From Rhodopseudomonas palustris (GTDB lineage Bacteria; Pseudomonadota; Alphaproteobacteria; Rhizobiales; Xanthobacteraceae), in NCBI RefSeq assembly GCF_003591005.1, contig NZ_QYYD01000003.1:186001-250000 (forward strand): a stretch of 64,000 nucleotides of DNA, given 5' to 3'. Under the pieces are notes generated by a model. That model was not told the origin of the DNA. It ran no database searches and worked only from the letters and a program-made list of their open reading frames with translations. This document shows, piece after piece, positions 27,058 through 37,051 of the stretch (its first letter is position 1; the number at the start of each line of letters is the position of its first letter). The position numbers and the translations under genes are program-made.

Positions 27058-27267
27058 TCAAAAATCCGACGCGATGCCCTTCACTTCCCAGTCGCCGTAA
27101 CGAGTCGGCTCGGGGCCCTTGGGGCCCTGAAACTCTTTGGCGCGGGCTTCGGCGTGCTGGGCGGCTTCGACGCGGCGGGCTTCGGCCTCGGCCAGCGCCC
27201 GCTTGGCGGCCTCCGGCAGGTCCTTGCGCGGCGCGGGAACGGGCGTTTTCGGGACAGCGTCGGTCAT
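27058..27267 (-). CDS. DUF1674 / SDHAF4-like protein
   Basis: A 69-residue protein with the diagnostic C-terminal motif GPEPTRYGDWEVKGIASDF, shared with mitochondrial succinate dehydrogenase assembly factor 4. The N-terminal half is a charged helix rich in Ala and Glu (LPEAAKRALAEAEARRVEAAQ). By homology it helps flavinated SdhA assemble into succinate dehydrogenase. It is divergent from the rRNA methyltransferase gene, an arrangement common in Rhizobiales. Confidence 0.9.
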   Translation of the reverse strand: MTDAVPKTPVPAPRKDLPEAAKRALAEAEARRVEAAQHAEARAKEFQGPKGPEPTRYGDWEVKGIASDF

Positions 27268-27423
27268 GGCTCGGCCTTTCGTTTCAACGCGATCTAAGCC
27301 GCGGCGTTAGCAGGCGCAACATCGCACGTCGCCGGATTCTTAGAATCGGCATATTCGCCTGCCATCCAATTCCGACGCGCGTCGCGCCGCCAGCATCCGT
27401 CCTCCAGTGTGATACCCTCCTCC

Positions 27424-28776
27424 ATGCCAGCTTCTAGATTCGCCCAGCCCTCCGAAGTGCCGGGTTTGGCCGCGCGCCGGATCGCCGCCGACATTTTGGA
27501 CGGCGTGCTCGGCAAGCGCCGGACGCTGGACGAACAACTTGAAGGTCCGGCTGCGCATCCGGGATTAAAGACGCTAGCGGATCGCGACCGCGCGCTGATG
27601 CGGCGGCTGGTGGCGACGATCCTGCGCCGGCTCGGCACGCTGGATCATGTGCTGGCGAAAATGCTCGACCGCGGCGTTCCGACCGACGCGCCGCGGGCGC
27701 GGAGCGCGCTGCTGATCGGGGCGGCGCAGATTTTGTGGATGGACGTGCCGGATCATGCCGCCGTCGATCTGTCGGTGCGGCTGGTACAATCCGACCGCCG
27801 TGCTTCCAAATATACCGGCCTCGTCAACGCCGTGCTGCGGCGCTGCGCCCGCGAGGGCCAGCCGCTGGTCGACGAAGTTGCCGCTCAGGCGCTAGACGTG
27901 CCGCAGTGGCTGATGGCGCGCTGGAGCGCGCATTACGGCGAAGACGCCGCCCGCGCGATTGCGCTCGCGATCAGCCACGAGCCGTCGCTCGACATCACGG
28001 TGAAGTCCGACGCGGAGCATTGGGCCGGCCGGCTGTACGGCGAAATGCTGCCGACCGGCACGGTGCGGACGCTGTTGCAGGGCTCGGTGAAGATGCTGCC
28101 CGGCTTCGACGACGGCGAGTGGTGGGTGCAGGACGCCGCCGCGGCGCTGCCGGCGCGGCTGTTCGGCGATCTCGCCGGAAAAGCGGTGGCCGATCTGTGC
28201 GCGGCGCCGGGCGGCAAGACCGCGCAACTGGCGCAGGCCGGCGCGCGCGTCAGTGCCATCGACCGCTCGCCGGCCCGCGTGGCGCGGCTGCGGGAAAATC
28301 TCACCCGGCTGTCGCTGGAGGCCGAGACCGGCGTCGCCGATGCTACCGAATGGCGGGCCGACGCGCCCGGCAGCTTCGACGCCGTGCTGGTCGACGCGCC
28401 CTGCGCCTCCACCGGGACGATCCGCCGCCATCCCGACGTCGCCTGGCTGAAGCAGGAGGCCGATATCGGCGCGCTCGCGGCGGTGCAGGATCGGCTGCTG
28501 CACAAGGCGGTGGCGCTGCTGCGGCCCGGCGGCACGCTGGTGTATTGCACCTGCTCGCTGGAGCCGGAGGAGGGCGAGCAGGCGATCGCCAAGCTGCTCG
28601 ATGCCGAATCGGCGATGCGCCGCGTCCCGGTGGCTCCCGAGGAGGTCGCCGGCCTCGCCGAATTCCTCACGCCGGACGGTGACGTCCGGACGCTGCCATC
28701 GCACCTGCCGCATGCCGACCCGCGGCTCGCCGGGGTCGACGGCTTCTATGCCGCGCGGCTGTCGAAGTCCCTGTAA
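27424..28776 (+). CDS. RsmB/NOP-family rRNA (cytosine-C5) methyltransferase
   Basis: A 450-residue SAM-dependent methyltransferase. An N-terminal NusB-like helical domain (residues about 1-145: LAARRIAADILDGVL, LMRRLVATILRRLG, ALLIGAAQILWMDVPDHAAVDLSVRL) precedes the catalytic domain with SAM motif LCAAPGGKTAQLA, motif IV DAPCASTGTIRRHPD containing one catalytic Cys, and motif VI YCTCSLEPEEGE with the second. It likely methylates C967-type positions of 16S rRNA. Upstream GTG 27409 is an alternative start. The heparinase gene follows, a linkage remembered from many Rhizobiales. Confidence 0.93.
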   Translation: MPASRFAQPSEVPGLAARRIAADILDGVLGKRRTLDEQLEGPAAHPGLKTLADRDRALMRRLVATILRRLGTLDHVLAKMLDRGVPTDAPRARSALLIGAAQILWMDVPDHAAVDLSVRLVQSDRRASKYTGLVNAVLRRCAREGQPLVDEVAAQALDVPQWLMARWSAHYGEDAARAIALAISHEPSLDITVKSDAEHWAGRLYGEMLPTGTVRTLLQGSVKMLPGFDDGEWWVQDAAAALPARLFGDLAGKAVADLCAAPGGKTAQLAQAGARVSAIDRSPARVARLRENLTRLSLEAETGVADATEWRADAPGSFDAVLVDAPCASTGTIRRHPDVAWLKQEADIGALAAVQDRLLHKAVALLRPGGTLVYCTCSLEPEEGEQAIAKLLDAESAMRRVPVAPEEVAGLAEFLTPDGDVRTLPSHLPHADPRLAGVDGFYAARLSKSL

Positions 28777-28949
28777 TCGTTGACAAAGCCCGTCGCGTGG
28801 ATGCCGCGCGACAGTCCCGGAAGTTGTCCGTCCACACCCCGCCCAACGGGTGGGTGTGCGGTGGCCGATTCCGGACTAAAAGGATTTGAAACGAATTTTC
28901 GTTAATCCGAGGTTGCTTTAGTTCACAACGTCCTTCCGCTTGCGCGCCG

Positions 28950-30851
28950 ATGTCCTCAGAGCTGTTTCAATCAGGGCTGGCTTCATCGAAGGCGCCACGG
29001 CGCGCGAAGGTCGCCGCCGTCTTGCTGAAACTGAGATCCGCTGGTCCACGGTCGCGCCAAGCGGACGCCATCCACGAACCGGGAGTCCTGGCACGCGTGT
29101 CCGCCGTCCACCGCCGACGAGTCTCCAGTCTGATCGTGGGCCGTTTCGCGCGGAATCTCGTGGCGCGTGCGTCCGGCGGCTCGGCGGCGCTGGCGCGGTT
29201 GTGGCCCGGCCGCACCGATCGGCTGATCATCGCGCCGCACGATCTGCGCACCGCCGACGCCACCCGCGCGGCTGAGATCTATGCGGGGCGCTTCGTGTTC
29301 GCCGGCAAGATCGTCACCTGCCACGGCCGCTCGATCTTCGAACTGGAATCGCCGTCGGAGGATTGGGAAGCCGCATTGTTCGGCTTCGGCTGGCTCCGCC
29401 ATCTGCGCGCCGCCGACACCGCCATCACCCGCGCCAATGCCCGCTCGCTGGTCGACGACTGGCTCGGCAACATGGCGTGGCACCGGCCGGTCGGGCGTCG
29501 CCCGGAGGTGATGGCGCGGCGGGTCATCTCGCTGCTGTCGCAGGCGCCTCTGGTGCTGTCGGACACCGACGGCCGGTTCTACCGCCGCTATCTGCGCGGC
29601 CTGACCCGCGAGGTCCGGGCGCTGCGCCTCGCGCTACTCGACGTCTCGGACGGCGTGCCGCGGCTGCAGGTGACGATCGCGCTGTGCTACGCGGCGCTGT
29701 GCCTCGCCAATCAGGCGCGCAACATCCGTGCCGCCACCAAGCGGCTGTCAGACGAACTGCAGCGTCAGATTCTGCCGGACGGCGGCCACGTCTCGCGCAA
29801 CCCCGGCGCGCTGATCGAGCTCCTGATCGACCTGTTGCCGCTGCGTCAGACTTTCTCGGCCCGCAACATCGCGCCGCCGCCGGCGCTGCTCAACGCGATC
29901 GACCGGATGATGCCGATGCTGCGGTTCTTCCGCCACGGCGACGGCGCCATCGCGCTGTTCAACGGCATGAGCGCGACGCCGCAGGATCTCTTGGCGACGC
30001 TGCTGGCCTATGATGACAGCCACGGCACGCCGATGGCCAGCATGCCGCATTCCGGCTATCAGCGGATCGACGCCGGCTCGACGCTGGTGCTGGTCGATGC
30101 CGGTGCGCCGCCTCCGGCGAATGTCAGCCAGGATGCGCATGCCGGCTGCCTGTCGTTCGAACTGTCCTCCGGGGCGTGCCGGATCGTCACCAATAGCGGC
30201 ATGCCGGGCACCAATCGCGAAAGCTGGCGCGGCTTCGCGCGCTCGACCGCGGCGCATTCCACCGTGGTTTGCCACGACACCTCGTCGTGCAGCTTCGTCG
30301 AGCGCTCGGCGATGAAGAAGCTGCTGCAGGGCGCGCCGATCGTCAGTGGTCCGAACCACGTCGAGAACCGCCGCGAAGACGTCGCGAACGGCGTGCTGCT
30401 GACGATGTCGCACGACGGCTATCGCGACAAATTCGGCGTGCTGCACCAGCGCGTCATCATGGTGAAGCACGACGGCAGCCGGGTCGACGGCGAGGATTCG
30501 CTGGCGCCGGGGCAGGGCGGCCGCCACCGCGCTGCGCAGGCCGACTACGCGCTGCGCTTCCATCTGCATCCGCAGGTCAAGGCGAGCCGGCTCAGCGACG
30601 CCAAGGGCGTGATGCTGGTGCTGCCCAATCGCGAGGTCTGGACCTTCGAGGCCGCCGACGACACCGTCGATCTCGAGGAAACCGTGTTCCTGGCCGGCAA
30701 TGACGGGCCGCGCCGTTCGGCCCAGATCGTCATCCGGCAAAATTCGATCGAGGCACCGAGCGTGCGCTGGAGCTTCATCCGCTCCAATGCTTCGCCGCAG
30801 GCCACCTCGGCCCGCCGCGCCGCACGGCGGGAGCCGGAACTGCCGCTGTAG
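28950..30851 (+). CDS. Heparinase II/III family protein
   Basis: A 633-residue protein. The N-terminal half is an alpha/alpha toroid (RAAEIYAGRFVFAGKIV, WLRHLRAADTAITRANARSLVDDWL, RRVISLLSQAPLVLSDTDGRFYRRYLRGL) and the C-terminal half a beta-sandwich beginning near residue 365 (YQRIDAGSTLVLVDAG) with NPGALIELLIDLLPLRQ and the conserved HDGYRDKFGVLHQR. Family members are polysaccharide lyases; several rhizobial relatives lie in this rsmB-purH neighbourhood without a proven substrate. No signal peptide is evident. The first 45 or so residues are poorly conserved-looking, so a later start near 29097 is possible. Confidence 0.88.
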   Translation: MSSELFQSGLASSKAPRRAKVAAVLLKLRSAGPRSRQADAIHEPGVLARVSAVHRRRVSSLIVGRFARNLVARASGGSAALARLWPGRTDRLIIAPHDLRTADATRAAEIYAGRFVFAGKIVTCHGRSIFELESPSEDWEAALFGFGWLRHLRAADTAITRANARSLVDDWLGNMAWHRPVGRRPEVMARRVISLLSQAPLVLSDTDGRFYRRYLRGLTREVRALRLALLDVSDGVPRLQVTIALCYAALCLANQARNIRAATKRLSDELQRQILPDGGHVSRNPGALIELLIDLLPLRQTFSARNIAPPPALLNAIDRMMPMLRFFRHGDGAIALFNGMSATPQDLLATLLAYDDSHGTPMASMPHSGYQRIDAGSTLVLVDAGAPPPANVSQDAHAGCLSFELSSGACRIVTNSGMPGTNRESWRGFARSTAAHSTVVCHDTSSCSFVERSAMKKLLQGAPIVSGPNHVENRREDVANGVLLTMSHDGYRDKFGVLHQRVIMVKHDGSRVDGEDSLAPGQGGRHRAAQADYALRFHLHPQVKASRLSDAKGVMLVLPNREVWTFEAADDTVDLEETVFLAGNDGPRRSAQIVIRQNSIEAPSVRWSFIRSNASPQATSARRAARREPELPL

Positions 30852-30923
30852 ATTCGCGGTGGAAATTCCCGCCGGTCCGCGCTAGCCGTGGGTCCGGGAG
30901 TGGGCACCGGCGAGCGCGTGAGG

Positions 30924-32093
30924 ATGCAGGACGGCATTAAGGCCGATATCGAGGCGGTGCAACGGATCGAGTCCGTGCCGCTGATCCTGGAGGTCGTCTG
31001 CCGTACCACCGGGATGGGCTTTGCGGCGGTCGCGCGCGTGACCGAGGACCGCTGGGTGTGCTGCGCGGTGCGCGACGAGATCGCGTTCGGCCTGGAGCCG
31101 GGCGGCGAACTGCAGATCGAGACCACCATCTGTCACGAGATCCGGCAGAGCCACCAGGCGGTGGTGATCGATCACGTCGCCGAGGACGCCACCTTCCGCA
31201 ATCACCACACGCCGGCCCAATACGGCTTCCAAAGCTACATCTCGGTGCCGATCATGCGGGCCAGCGGCGAGATGTTCGGCACGCTGTGCGCGATCGATCC
31301 GCGGCCGGCGCTGCTCAGCACGCCGCACACCATCGCCACCTTCAAGCTGTTTGCCGAACTGATCGGCTCCCATCTCGATGCGCTCGATCGTCTGCAGGCA
31401 TCGGAAGCGGATCTGCGCGATGAACGCCACACCGCCGGGCTGCGCGAGCAATTCATTGCCGTGCTCGGCCACGATCTGCGCAACCCGCTGGCCGCGATCG
31501 ACGCCGGCACGCGCGTGCTGAGCAGGGCGCCGGAGCGCGCGCCCGAGGTGCTCGACCTGATGCGCAACGCCGTGAAGCGGATGTCGGGACTGATCGACGA
31601 CGTGATGGATTTCACGCGCGGCTGGCTCGGCGACGGGCTGTCGCTGCGCAAGCGCTCGGTGCAGCTTTTGCTGCCGGTGATCGAGCAGGTCGTGTCGGAA
31701 GCGCGGGCGACGGCGCCCGATCGCCGCATCGAGCTGGAGGCCGATCTCGCCGTGCCGGTGAACTGCGATGCCGGGCGGGTCGCGCAAGTGCTGTCCAACC
31801 TGCTCGCCAACGCGGTGACCTATGGCGCGCCGGATCAGCCGATCCGCGTGGTGGCCCGTTCGGACGCTGCGCGGTTCGAGCTGTCGGTCGCCAACGCCGG
31901 CGAGCCCATCCCGGCCGCGGCGCTGCTGCAGCTGTTTCAGCCGTTCTATCGCGGCCAGACCGAGCCGGCGAAACCGGGGCTCGGTCTCGGCCTGTACATC
32001 GCCTCCGAAATCGCCCGCGCCCACGGCGGCACGCTCACGGCGAGTTCGACGCCGCAGGAAACCCGCTTCGTCTTCAGCATGCCGGTGAGCTGA
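30924..32093 (+). CDS. GAF-domain sensor histidine kinase
   Basis: A 389-residue soluble kinase. A GAF domain covers residues about 15-160 ([20 protein letters not shown], then [20 protein letters not shown]), followed by a HisKA domain with H box [17 protein letters not shown] near 177-193, and a HATPase with N box [10 protein letters not shown] and G box [18 protein letters not shown]. There is no membrane segment and no receiver domain, and no response regulator gene is adjacent. The start could be GTG 30888, which adds 12 residues. It separates the heparinase gene from purH. Confidence 0.9.
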   Translation: MQDGIKADIEAVQRIESVPLILEVVCRTTGMGFAAVARVTEDRWVCCAVRDEIAFGLEPGGELQIETTICHEIRQSHQAVVIDHVAEDATFRNHHTPAQYGFQSYISVPIMRASGEMFGTLCAIDPRPALLSTPHTIATFKLFAELIGSHLDALDRLQASEADLRDERHTAGLREQFIAVLGHDLRNPLAAIDAGTRVLSRAPERAPEVLDLMRNAVKRMSGLIDDVMDFTRGWLGDGLSLRKRSVQLLLPVIEQVVSEARATAPDRRIELEADLAVPVNCDAGRVAQVLSNLLANAVTYGAPDQPIRVVARSDAARFELSVANAGEPIPAAALLQLFQPFYRGQTEPAKPGLGLGLYIASEIARAHGGTLTASSTPQETRFVFSMPVS

Positions 32094-32185
32094 CGCGCGC
32101 GTCCGCGTGCGATGCAAATCGGCCCTGCGCCGCGAGCGACCCCGGTCGGCGTTGTCGCGGCCGGCCAAACCTGCTAATCCACCGG

Positions 32186-32257
32186 CGTTTCGCGCGACTG
32201 GCGACCACGGATGGAGCACCATCGGGAAGCGCGGAATGGATCTGCCGCGCGCCTGGG
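32186..32257 (+). promoter_or_regulatory. ZTP (pfl-type) riboswitch upstream of purH
   Basis: P1 pairs TTTCGCGC (32186-32193) with GCGCGGAA (32227-32234). Between them are the conserved GACTGGCGA, a P2 hairpin GGATGG-AGCA-CCATC and the CGGGAAGCGCGG joint. A second hairpin region ends in the hallmark CCTGGGCA at 32250-32257. ZTP aptamers bind ZMP/ZTP, the intermediate consumed by PurH, and turn expression on. The conserved GGGCA could alternatively pair with TGCCC just before the purH start, enclosing the AAGAGGA ribosome site. Confidence 0.9.
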
Positions 32258-32290
32258 CATGTGTTTCCTTCCCCTAAGAGGATCCTGCCC

Positions 32291-33883
<1,593 letters not shown>

Positions 33884-33888
33884 GCCAT

Positions 33889-33941
33889 ACCCTCTCCCCT
33901 TGCGGGAGAGGGTGGCGAGCGCAGCGAGCCGGGTGAGGGGA
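33889..33941. repeat. Palindromic repeat, family D (copy 1)
   Basis: CCCTCTCCCCTTGCGGGAGAGGG forms the hairpin (a few bases mismatch), followed by GCGAGCGCAGCGAGCCGGGTGAGGGG, which is the tail usual for this element. It lies 5 bp after the purH stop and may act as its terminator. Confidence 0.7.
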
Positions 33942-34056
33942 CACAGCCGCCTGAAGCAGTCGTCTCAAGCACGGAGTCGGTGGCTTGAGAGTCGGACTCA
34001 AAATGCGAACCGACCTCTCAGGCCCTTTCTAACTTACTTGGTTGCTCCCGAACTCC

Positions 34057-34146
34057 GTCATGGCCGGGCTAGTCCCGGCCATCCACGCCTTTTCTGAGTT
34101 TCAGTCAGCAAGGCGTGGATGCCCGGCACAAGGCCGGGCATGACGC
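34057..34146. repeat. Palindromic intergenic repeat, family A (copy 4)
   Basis: CGTCATGGCCGGGCTAGTCC left arm and GCACAAGGCCGGGCATGACG right arm, with inner ATCCACGCC and GGCGTGGAT arms. It fills most of the 338-bp space between convergent purH and the DAHP synthase gene; nothing else recognisable is in that space apart from the family D copy. Confidence 0.8.
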
Positions 34147-34221
34147 GTGGAGACGAGCTTGCTTGCTTCAGAAGATCATAGTTCGTGTAGCAACACGACG
34201 ATTGCCATCTCGCTTAGCTGA

Positions 34222-35310
34222 TCAAGCCGCCGCACCTTTCTGCTGAGCGCCGCGACGTGTCGTTCGCCGGCTCAGCACTGCGTCAGCCAGCTCATGCAGC
34301 ACGGTCTCGGTGGTCGCCCAGTCGATGCAGCCGTCGGTGATGCTTTGGCCGTAGAGCAGCGGGCGGCCCGGGACGACGTCCTGGCGGCCGGCGACCAGAT
34401 TGCTTTCGATCATTACGCCGATGATGCGGTCGTCACCGGCCGCGAGCTGGCGGCCGATATCGGCTGTGACCTTGGGCTGGTTCTCCGGCTGCTTGTGGCT
34501 GTTGGCGTGGCTGGCGTCGATCATCAGCCGCGGCGCCAGGCCGTTCTTCCCCAGCACCGCTGCTGCGGCGTCGACGCTGGCGGCATCGTAGTTCGGCGCA
34601 ATGCCGCCGCGCAGGATGACGTGGCAGTCGCTGTTACCGGTGGTGGCCGCGATGGCGTTGCGGCCACGCTTGGTCACCGCCATGAAGTGATGCGGCTGCG
34701 CCGCGGACTTCACCGCCTCGGCGGCGATCCGCACGTTACCGTCGGTGCCGTTCTTGAAGCCGATCGGGCACGACAGGCCGGACGCCAGTTCGCGGTGAAT
34801 CTGGCTCTCGGTGGTGCGGGCACCGATCGCGCCCCAGGCGACCAGGTCGGCGATGTATTGCGGCGTGATCAGATCGAGGAATTCGGTGGCGGCGGGCAGG
34901 CCGAGATTGTTGACGGCCGCCAGCACATGGCGCGCCAGCCGCAGACCCTTGTCGATGCGGAAGCTGCCATCGAGATCGGGGTCGTTGATCAGCCCCTTCC
35001 AGCCCACGGTGGTGCGCGGCTTCTCGAAATACACCCGCATCACGATCTCGAGCCGGTCGGACAGGGTCTCGCGCAGCGCCGCCAGACGGCTGGCATAGTC
35101 CATGGCCGCGGCCGGATCGTGGATTGAACAGGGGCCGACCACGACCAGCAGCCGGTCGTCGGCTCCGTTCAGGATGGCGTGAATCGCGCTGCGGCTCGCC
35201 GCGACGGTGCGGGTCGCGGTCAAGGTACGCGGCACCTCGCCCAAAACTTCGTCGGGCGTACTCAGTTCGGTGATGTTCTGCAGGCGAAGGTCGTCGGTGG
35301 TGGTCAACAC
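34222..35310 (-). CDS. aroG: 3-deoxy-7-phosphoheptulonate synthase, AroFGH (class I) type
   Basis: A 362-residue DAHP synthase, the first enzyme of the aromatic (shikimate) pathway, joining PEP and erythrose 4-phosphate. Seen: VVVGPCSIHDPAAAMDYA near 56-73, RVYFEKPRTTVGWKGLINDPDLDGSF, GAIGARTTESQIHRELASGLSCPIGFKNGTDG and the metal-binding DASHANSHKQ. GTG 35310 has AGGAG ten bases upstream. The gene is preceded by a terminator and an aromatic-rich leader peptide, so it is very probably controlled by attenuation. Which symbol (aroF, aroG or aroH) fits the feedback type is not certain. Confidence 0.95.
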   Translation of the reverse strand: MLTTTDDLRLQNITELSTPDEVLGEVPRTLTATRTVAASRSAIHAILNGADDRLLVVVGPCSIHDPAAAMDYASRLAALRETLSDRLEIVMRVYFEKPRTTVGWKGLINDPDLDGSFRIDKGLRLARHVLAAVNNLGLPAATEFLDLITPQYIADLVAWGAIGARTTESQIHRELASGLSCPIGFKNGTDGNVRIAAEAVKSAAQPHHFMAVTKRGRNAIAATTGNSDCHVILRGGIAPNYDAASVDAAAAVLGKNGLAPRLMIDASHANSHKQPENQPKVTADIGRQLAAGDDRIIGVMIESNLVAGRQDVVPGRPLLYGQSITDGCIDWATTETVLHELADAVLSRRTTRRGAQQKGAAA

Positions 35311-35351
35311 GGCAGTTTGCTCCTGATGAGGAGACCTGCCGGCTTCAAACG

Positions 35352-35378
35352 AAAAAGCCGCCAGGTCTGGCGGCTTTT
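35352..35378 (-). terminator. Intrinsic terminator (attenuator) ahead of DAHP synthase
   Basis: On the minus strand AAAAGCCGCCA, loop GACC, TGGCGGCTTTTT. It lies 42 bases before the aroG start codon and 22 bases after the leader-peptide stop. The 5' arm GCCGCCAG (35367-35374) can instead pair with CTGGCGGC in the leader peptide coding region (35422-35429), the expected antiterminator. Confidence 0.85.
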
Positions 35379-35399
35379 CGGATCTCTATGCTGCAATCT

Positions 35400-35477
35400 T
35401 CAGATCGCGCGAAATCCTCCCGCCGCCAGCGAGCTGCTAAAATAGAAGTACCAGTACGAGGCGGTCGGACGGATCAT
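35400..35477 (-). CDS. Aromatic leader peptide of the DAHP synthase attenuator
   Basis: A 25-codon ORF whose residues 7-13 are SYWYFYF: six aromatic codons in a row (TAC TGG TAC TTC TAT TTT), followed by a small Ser/Ala/Gly tail and a final GFRAI before TGA. Tyr, Trp and Phe are the three end products of the pathway started by the downstream DAHP synthase. A stall at these codons would free CTGGCGGC (codons Leu-Ala-Ala) to pair with the terminator 5' arm. The start ATG 35477 lies seven bases after a candidate -10, so the transcript may be leaderless; GTG 35495 is a longer alternative. Confidence 0.85.
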   Translation of the reverse strand: MIRPTASYWYFYFSSSLAAGGFRAI

Positions 35478-35483
35478 GCGGCT

Positions 35484-35512
35484 GATATAGACCACGCCGG
35501 CGGCTTTGTCCA
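35484..35512 (-). promoter_or_regulatory. Candidate promoter of the aro leader transcript
   Basis: On the minus strand TGGACA (35507-35512), exactly 17 bases, TATATC (35484-35489). Six bases then separate it from the leader ATG, so the predicted first base of the RNA is the A of ATG or next to it. It lies between the MFS stop and the leader, independent of the MFS gene. Confidence 0.6.
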
Positions 35513-35522
35513 CGGATCGCGT

Positions 35523-36923
35523 TCAGGTGTCCGACGAAGGCTGGACCCGCGTCAGCAGCGCCAGGCCGCCGACGAAGAACAGCACCAGCACCGCCATGCC
35601 GGCCTTCTGGCTGGCGGTGATGGCCGTCACCGTGGCGATCAGCAGCGGGCCGATGAACGACGTCACCTTGCCGGTCAGCGCGAACAGGCCGAAATACTGC
35701 GCGATGCGATCGCGCGGCGCGATGCGGATCAGCAGCGTGCGCGACGCCGCTTGCAACGGTCCGCCGGCGATGCCGATCAGGCAGCCGAGCAGCAGATAGG
35801 CGCGCTCGGCCGGCGCGGCGAACAGCGCGCCGCCGGGTTGCGGCGCGGTGACTTCGACGAACAGGATGTGGGACGGATCGATCAGCAGGATGCCGGCGAT
35901 CGCGATCAGCAGCAGCACCATCGAGCCGGCGATCACCCGCTTGGAGCCGAGCGCGTCGTCGAGCCGGCCGCCGATGAAGGCGCCGAAAGTTGCGGCGATC
36001 GCCAGGATGACACCGAAGCTGCCAATCTGAATCGTGTTCCAGCCGAACGTGCCCGTGGCATAGATGCCGCCGAATGCGAATAGCGAGACGAGGCCGTCGG
36101 TGTAGATCATGTTGGCGAGCAGGAAGGCGGCGAGCGAGCGCCGGTTCGGCAGATCGCGCAGCGTCTCGCGGAGTTCGCGCAGGCCTTCGCGCACCGCGGC
36201 GCGGACTTTCAGCTTGGCGGGAAAATCCGGCGTCAGCAGAAACATCGGCAGCACGAACACGACGAACCAGATGCCGGTGAGCGGTCCGCTGATGCGATCG
36301 CCTTCATGCGTCGCCGGATCGAGCCCGAACAGCGGTGTGATGCCCAGAAGCGTCTTGCCGCTCTCGGGGCTTGCGGCCAGAAAGCCGAGCACCAGGATCA
36401 ACGATAGGATGCCGCCGATGTAGCCGGTGGCCCATCCGGTGCCTGATAATCGGCCGATCTTCTCGGGCGGCACCAGATTGGGCATCATCGCGTTGTTGAA
36501 CACGGTGGCGAACTCGACCCCGATGGTGGCGAGCGCGTAGGCGATCAGCAGCGGCAGGATCAGATGCGGGTCGCCCGGTCTGCCGAACCACATCAGGCAA
36601 GAGCCGATCACCAGCATCGCGCCGAACAGCGCGATCCACGGCTTGCGCCGGCCGCTGGCGTCGGCCACCGCGCCGAGCACCGGCGAGGCCAGTGCGATCA
36701 CAAAGCCGCTCGCCGCGGTGGCGAAGCCCCACCAGGATTGTCCGGTTGCCGGATCGGGCGCGACGTAAGTGACGAAATACGGCGCGAAGATGAACGTGGT
36801 GATCAGCGTGAAGTAGGGCTGCGCCGCCCAGTCGAACAGGATCCAGCCAAGCACTGCAGGGCGCGACGGATAGACTCGCGGCGTCGCGTCCGATGCGATG
36901 TTCGTGGCGAGCGATGACGCCAT
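35523..36923 (-). CDS. MFS transporter, UMF1/Atg22-like family
   Basis: A 466-residue membrane transporter with about 12 hydrophobic segments. The N-terminal GWILFDWAAQPYFTLITTFIF is the signature of the UMF1 family, followed by SGFVIALASPVLGAVADASGRRKPWIALFG, the usual MFS loop between helices 2 and 3. Members move unknown solutes. The start was placed at 36923 (MASSLATN); extra upstream codons are not family-like. It ends 45 bp before the aro leader peptide start codon. Confidence 0.9.
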   Translation of the reverse strand: MASSLATNIASDATPRVYPSRPAVLGWILFDWAAQPYFTLITTFIFAPYFVTYVAPDPATGQSWWGFATAASGFVIALASPVLGAVADASGRRKPWIALFGAMLVIGSCLMWFGRPGDPHLILPLLIAYALATIGVEFATVFNNAMMPNLVPPEKIGRLSGTGWATGYIGGILSLILVLGFLAASPESGKTLLGITPLFGLDPATHEGDRISGPLTGIWFVVFVLPMFLLTPDFPAKLKVRAAVREGLRELRETLRDLPNRRSLAAFLLANMIYTDGLVSLFAFGGIYATGTFGWNTIQIGSFGVILAIAATFGAFIGGRLDDALGSKRVIAGSMVLLLIAIAGILLIDPSHILFVEVTAPQPGGALFAAPAERAYLLLGCLIGIAGGPLQAASRTLLIRIAPRDRIAQYFGLFALTGKVTSFIGPLLIATVTAITASQKAGMAVLVLFFVGGLALLTRVQPSSDT

Positions 36924-37051
36924 TTTGTTTGCCCATGCTGCGCGAGGGCCACATTGTTCGCCCCTGCTGCGCCGGCATTTGGCCGGCCCGGGCAATCCCT
37001 ATAGGATTCTCCGGCGCAAAGGCAGCCCGCGCATCTCTTCGGAACCTACAG

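Noticed and set aside
31125-31145. CHEIR motif in the GAF domain of the histidine kinase, reminiscent of a phytochrome chromophore-binding Cys-His
   Set aside because: The surrounding residues are those of ordinary GAF-kinase proteins ([12 protein letters not shown]), the PHY domain is absent, and the length is too short for a bilin photosensor.
36893-37051. Upstream extension of the gamma-glutamyltransferase frame by 53 codons
   Set aside because: A clear signal peptide begins at 37052 and the extension overlaps the 5' part of the divergent MFS gene.
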